Of a DNA stretch of 64,000 nucleotides, positions 60,685 to 64,000 are shown one piece after another. The notes beneath the pieces are model-generated. The model ran no database searches, was not told the origin of the DNA, and saw nothing but the letters and a program-made list of their open reading frames with translations. The translations under genes were made by a program, and so were the position numbers. Source of the DNA: Psychroserpens sp. SPM9. Lineage in GTDB: Bacteria > Bacteroidota > Bacteroidia > Flavobacteriales > Flavobacteriaceae. The first letter of the stretch is position 1. Each line of letters opens with the position of its first letter. Location: positions 434,001-498,000 of the forward strand of contig NZ_JANZNR010000001.1 of assembly GCF_025153525.1 (NCBI RefSeq), given 5' to 3'.

Positions 60685-63609
60685 ATGAAAAAAAAATTAT
60701 CCTTTTTATTCGTTTTGTGTTCTGCTTTTCTAAATGCACAAGTTACACTTAACGTTGGTGCTATTGAAGTTGATGAATCTGTTACAATAACAGTCGACAT
60801 CAATAGTTCAGATTCTAATTGCAATGCTATTAGCAATCCTGGATCTGTTTATATGCATTCAGGTATTGGAGACAATTCTAATGCTTTTGGTTTTAGTGTC
60901 GTTGGGAACTGGGGACAAGATGATGGTGTTGGTGAAATGACCTCAAATGGAAATGGAACCTACAGTATCACAATTACACCACAAACGTATTATGGTTTAA
61001 CACAGCAACAAGCCGATGATGCAACACAAATTGGTATGGTGTTTAGAAATGAAGACGGAAGCCAAGAACTAAAAGCTGATGGCTGTAACGATTTTATTTT
61101 CCCAATAGGAAGTGTCACCATTAACATTTCACAACCGTCGAGTCCTACTGTTGTTTTAAATTCTGGAGATGACTTAGCCGTAAGTGCTACCATATTGTTT
61201 CAAGGTTCAACTACAGTTAATGGATCGTATGATATTTTTAGAAATGAAGAAACAACACCTGTAGTTTCTGGTAATTGTGGATTTCCAAATTGTAATGCAA
61301 CTATTCAGAACATCACTGAAAGCGCAACCTATAGATTTGTAGGATCACCTCAAAGCACTTCTGAAACTGGAGAGGCATCAATTGATGTTTTTGTTATTGC
61401 AACAACAATTGAAGAAGCTTTACCATCTGGCGTTGAAGACGGTATTAATTATGATGCTGATCCAACAAAAGCTACTTTAGTTTTAAACGCTCCTAAAAAA
61501 GACTATATTCTGGTTGCAGGAAGTTTTAATAATTATTCGCCTACCAATGCTTATGCGATGAAGCGTGACCCAAATACTGGGAAATATTGGATAGAACTTT
61601 CAGGATTAACATCTGGTAATATTGAAACCTATCAATACTGGGTCTTTGACACAGATCCTGTAACAGGTTCACCAGGTTTGGTTAAAACTGCAGATCCTTA
61701 CTCAACTTTAGTATTATCTCCTTTTGATGATCCTTTCATCCCTGCAACTACCTATCCAAATTTACCAGCCTATCCTGCTGGTCAAGAACGAGAAGTTACT
61801 GTTTTGCAAACAGGACAAACGCCATATAACTGGCAAGTAACAAACTTCGACAAACCAAAAGAAGAAGACTTAATCGTCTACGAAGTTTTAATAAGAGATT
61901 TTGATGCAAATAAAAGCTATCAAGATTTAATAGACCGAATTGATTACTTCAAAAACTTAAATATTAATGCTATTCAACTAATGCCAGTAATGGAGTTTGA
62001 AGGCAATGAAAGTTGGGGCTATAATACCTCCTTCCATATGGCTTTAGATAAGTATTATGGTACTGAAGATAAATTTAGAGAATTTATTGATTTATGCCAT
62101 CAAAACGGTATTGCAGTCATTCTCGATTTAGCTATAAATCATGCCTTTGGAAGAAGTCCGATGGTTCGTATGTGGATGCACGATCCTGATAATGATGGTT
62201 GGGGAAATCCAAGTAGTGAAAACCCTTATTTTAATCAAACACCTCAACATAGCTATAATGTGGGTTCAGATTTTAGTCATACTGAAGAAGAACCAAACAA
62301 TCCTAGTGCAAGTAATAATGACACTACAAATCCTATTACAAATGATTATGTAAAACGTGTTTTAAAACACTGGATTACAAATTTCAAAATTGATGGGATT
62401 CGATGGGATTTAACAAAAGGGTTTACTCAAAATTGTGAAAACAATGAAGGGTGTACAAATAGCTACCAGCAAGATCGTGTTGATATCCTTAAATCTTATG
62501 CTGATTATTCTTGGTCTTTAGACCCTGATCATTATGTGATTTTTGAACATTTAGGTCCGCAGAATGAAGAAAAAGAATGGGCAAACTATCGTTTAGGCGA
62601 AGGAAAAGGTGTGATGATGTGGGGGAAAATGACAGATCCTTACAATGAATTAACTATGGGATTTCCTGCTAATATTGAAGGAGTCGGTCACAAATCACGT
62701 ACACAATTTAACGGTCCACGTGTTATGGGATATCCTGAAAGCCATGATGAAGAACGTTTAATGTACAAAAATGTGACTTTTGGAAATCAATCTACACCAT
62801 CTCATAATGTTAGAGACTTAAACACCGCATTATCTAGAATGCCTGCTTTAGGTGCTGTGAGTTTAACTGTACCTGGTCCTAAAATGATATGGCATTTTGC
62901 TGCCTTAGGAATGGACAACTCCATATTTACCTGTAATGATGGTAGTGTAAATAATCCTATCTGTAAACTAGATACAAAACCACAACCACAATGGACAGAA
63001 AACTGGTTAGGTGATGTTAATAGAAAACAAATTTATGACGATTGGGCAAGATTAATTGAGCTAAAAATTAATGAACCTGTTTTTGAAGGTGATTATACCT
63101 TTAATAACAATACAGGTGCATCCTCTCTTATTCAACGTATTGATATTTTTGACACCTCTATTCCTGTCACTGGTTTGAGAAATGTCATCGTACTTGCTAA
63201 CTTTGATGTTGTATCACAAACTGTAGACACATCGTTCCCAATTGCTGGTAACTGGCATGACCTTATGGATAACACTGGAAATACAACTTATAGTGCAGCA
63301 ACTGTAACCATTCCTGCTGGTCAGTTTAGAATTTTTGGAAATCAACCATCTACTTTAAGTACTGGAGAATTTGATACTCATCAAACATTTAGTATCTATC
63401 CAAATCCTGTCAACACATCATTTAAAACAAATAAGACATTAAACAGTTTACAGATATTTGATATCACAGGAAAACTGGTAAAGTCTTTTAATGGTGATTT
63501 TACTGAAACTGACAGCTATGATATTTCAGATTTAACACAGAGTATTTATCTGGTTAAAATTGAAAATGATAATGGCCAAACATTAACCACGAAGCTTATT
63601 AAACTTTAA
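60685..63609 (+). CDS. Secreted GH13 amylase with T9SS sorting domain
   Basis: A 974-residue enzyme with a signal peptide (MKKKLSFLFVLCSAFLNAQ). An N-terminal Ig/starch-binding-like domain (residues 20-150) and a CBM48-like domain (KKDYILVAGSFNNYSPTNAYAM near 270) precede the GH13 barrel: VILDLAINHAFG near 480, KIDGIRWDLTKGF near 570 (nucleophile Asp), YVIFEHLG near 620 (acid Glu) and GYPESHDEER near 685. The C-terminus (FSIYPNPVNTSFK ... QSIYLVKIENDNGQTLTTKLIKL) is a type A sorting domain for type IX secretion. It degrades extracellular alpha-glucan or branched dextrin. Confidence 0.92.
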   Translation: MKKKLSFLFVLCSAFLNAQVTLNVGAIEVDESVTITVDINSSDSNCNAISNPGSVYMHSGIGDNSNAFGFSVVGNWGQDDGVGEMTSNGNGTYSITITPQTYYGLTQQQADDATQIGMVFRNEDGSQELKADGCNDFIFPIGSVTINISQPSSPTVVLNSGDDLAVSATILFQGSTTVNGSYDIFRNEETTPVVSGNCGFPNCNATIQNITESATYRFVGSPQSTSETGEASIDVFVIATTIEEALPSGVEDGINYDADPTKATLVLNAPKKDYILVAGSFNNYSPTNAYAMKRDPNTGKYWIELSGLTSGNIETYQYWVFDTDPVTGSPGLVKTADPYSTLVLSPFDDPFIPATTYPNLPAYPAGQEREVTVLQTGQTPYNWQVTNFDKPKEEDLIVYEVLIRDFDANKSYQDLIDRIDYFKNLNINAIQLMPVMEFEGNESWGYNTSFHMALDKYYGTEDKFREFIDLCHQNGIAVILDLAINHAFGRSPMVRMWMHDPDNDGWGNPSSENPYFNQTPQHSYNVGSDFSHTEEEPNNPSASNNDTTNPITNDYVKRVLKHWITNFKIDGIRWDLTKGFTQNCENNEGCTNSYQQDRVDILKSYADYSWSLDPDHYVIFEHLGPQNEEKEWANYRLGEGKGVMMWGKMTDPYNELTMGFPANIEGVGHKSRTQFNGPRVMGYPESHDEERLMYKNVTFGNQSTPSHNVRDLNTALSRMPALGAVSLTVPGPKMIWHFAALGMDNSIFTCNDGSVNNPICKLDTKPQPQWTENWLGDVNRKQIYDDWARLIELKINEPVFEGDYTFNNNTGASSLIQRIDIFDTSIPVTGLRNVIVLANFDVVSQTVDTSFPIAGNWHDLMDNTGNTTYSAATVTIPAGQFRIFGNQPSTLSTGEFDTHQTFSIYPNPVNTSFKTNKTLNSLQIFDITGKLVKSFNGDFTETDSYDISDLTQSIYLVKIENDNGQTLTTKLIKL

Positions 63610-63645
63610 TATAGATTAATTAGTGATTTGAATTAGCCTGAAAAG

Positions 63646-63673
63646 CCTCCAAGTACTACCTGGAGGTTTTTTT
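63646..63673 (+). terminator. Intrinsic terminator after the secreted amylase
   Basis: CCTCCA-N9-TGGAGG stem followed by seven T, 37 bases past the stop codon. Confidence 0.85.
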
Positions 63674-63735
63674 ATCCCACAAAAAAAGCCAACCCGGATG
63701 AGTTAGCTTTCTTACTATGTACAGGCGGAGAGACT
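63674..63735 (-). repeat. Partial duplicate of the tRNA-Leu 3' end and terminator
   Basis: 62 bases that match 63791-63852 with three differences. It includes the 3' acceptor and part of the T-arm of the tRNA plus the terminator hairpin, then diverges into a TCCCGA...TCGGGA hairpin. No intact tRNA is upstream of this copy. Confidence 0.8.
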
Positions 63736-63790
63736 TCCCGAATTTCCATATATCGGGATAAACTTCTCGTCTCTAACTAATTTTCAGTTA

Positions 63791-63852
63791 ATCCCACTAA
63801 AAAAGCCAACCCGTATGAGTTAGCTTTCCTACTATGTACAGGCGGAGAGACT
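63791..63852 (-). repeat. Second copy of the 62-bp unit, part of the intact tRNA
   Basis: This copy joins the 3' end of the intact tRNA-Leu to its terminator and is offset by exactly 117 bases from the first copy. Confidence 0.8.
63799..63825 (-). terminator. Intrinsic terminator of tRNA-Leu
   Basis: On the minus strand AGCTAAC...GTTGGCT pairs over seven bases with one U-G pair, followed by six T. On the plus strand the same stem has a C-A mismatch, so it is built for the minus strand. The same hairpin occurs in the upstream duplicate at about 63681-63708. Confidence 0.7.
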
Positions 63853-63918
63853 CGAACTCTCACACCTTGCGGCACTAGATCCTAAGTCTAGCGTGTCTAC
63901 CAATTCCACCACGCCTGC
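63837..63918 (-). tRNA. tRNA-Leu (anticodon UAG)
   Basis: 82-nt gene read on the minus strand. The acceptor stem is GCAGGCG / CGCCTGT with a G-U closing pair, the D-arm region reads TGGTAGACACGC, the anticodon stem CTAGA/TCTAG encloses loop CTTAGGA with anticodon TAG at 63882-63884, a long variable arm (GTGCCGCAAGGTGT) marks a type II tRNA, and the T-loop GTTCGAGTC is present. CCA is not encoded (ACA follows). It reads CUA/CUN codons. Confidence 0.95.
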
Positions 63919-63941
63919 AACTTCCATTAATTAATGGGATG

Positions 63942-63970
63942 CAAATATAAACAATACTTTCAATATTCAA
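63942..63970 (-). promoter_or_regulatory. Promoter of tRNA-Leu
   Basis: Minus strand TTG, 18 bases, TATATTTG, followed by CATCCC. It is 23 bases ahead of the tRNA 5' end. A perfect 14-bp palindrome (CCATTAATTAATGG) lies at 63924-63937, between promoter and tRNA. Confidence 0.65.
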
Positions 63971-64000
63971 ATAACTTTAATTAGGAAAAAATAAACTTCG

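Noticed and set aside
63674-63780. A second tRNA gene at the upstream repeat copy.
   Set aside because: Only the acceptor end and part of the T-arm are present; no anticodon or D-arm can be folded.
1-64000. CRISPR array, prophage, insertion sequence or restriction-modification genes.
   Set aside because: No regularly spaced repeats, Cas genes, transposase or integrase, phage structural genes or methyltransferase/nuclease pairs were found.

Overview
The window comes from a marine-type member of the Flavobacteriaceae (Bacteroidota). The evidence is the low GC content, SusC/SusD outer-membrane pairs, a type IX secretion C-terminal tail (YPNP motif), several TTG / TAnnTTTG promoter elements, and family-typical genes such as the bifunctional GNAT/carbon-nitrogen hydrolase, the deoxyhypusine-synthase-like gene and the mevalonate / UbiA lipid cluster. 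The closest genus cannot be named from the sequence. No phage, transposase, CRISPR array or rRNA operon is present.

Layout. (1) 1-6.5 kb, plus strand: a tightly overlapping run of a truncated FAD/NAD(P) oxidoreductase, a polytopic 4Fe-4S protein, a MORN-repeat protein and three glycosyltransferases. (2) 6.5-12.4 kb, minus strand: two small genes, then a polyamine-type operon (speA-like arginine decarboxylase, agmatinase, deoxyhypusine-synthase-like protein, GNAT-amidohydrolase fusion). A 0.56 kb gap upstream holds a candidate structured RNA with its own stable-RNA-type promoter. (3) 12.9-15.3 kb: a carboxypeptidase-regulatory-like protein, a transglutaminase-like protein and a pseudouridine synthase homologue without the usual catalytic Asp. 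(4) 15.4-22 kb, minus: a nitrilase, a UbiA prenyltransferase, mevalonate kinase, diphosphomevalonate decarboxylase and then a three-gene overlapping cluster (DUF1697, BaiN-like flavoprotein, glycerophosphodiesterase). (5) 22-33.5 kb, mostly minus: a cyclase-like DUF2652 protein, a DUF2254 membrane protein, a 1235-residue metallophosphatase / kinase-like / Omp85-barrel protein, then a thiol and redox-stress operon (EgtD, EgtB, hydrolase-OsmC, a 34-codon small ORF, SelO). (6) 33.6-37.4 kb: an HD-domain / Pycsar-effector-like membrane protein facing a GAF-domain protein. (7) 37.4-63.6 kb: a large alpha-glucan (maltose/starch) utilisation locus. (8) 63.6-64 kb: tRNA-Leu(UAG) and a partial duplicate of its 3' end.

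How the glucan locus works. A LacI-family regulator sits between two divergent blocks. The plus block (susC, susD, a SusE-like lipoprotein, a T9SS-secreted GH13 amylase) captures and cuts glucan at the surface. The minus block encodes an MFS oligosaccharide transporter, beta-phosphoglucomutase, a GH65 maltose phosphorylase, three lipoprotein GH13 enzymes, an esterase, a GH31 and a GH97 alpha-glucosidase. The inferred flow is surface cleavage, TonB-dependent import, periplasmic trimming, inner-membrane uptake of maltose, then phosphorolysis to glucose and beta-glucose-1-phosphate, and conversion to glucose-6-phosphate. Both blocks share an identical 16-bp motif upstream, and the lacI-susC gap contains a LacI-type palindrome.

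The most unusual items are the tripartite phosphatase / kinase-like / barrel protein, the HD-PycTM fusion without an adjacent cyclase, the small ORF coupled by TAATG to selO, the candidate 6S-like RNA and the pseudouridine synthase homologue with an altered active site. All functional statements are read from motifs and context without database searches.
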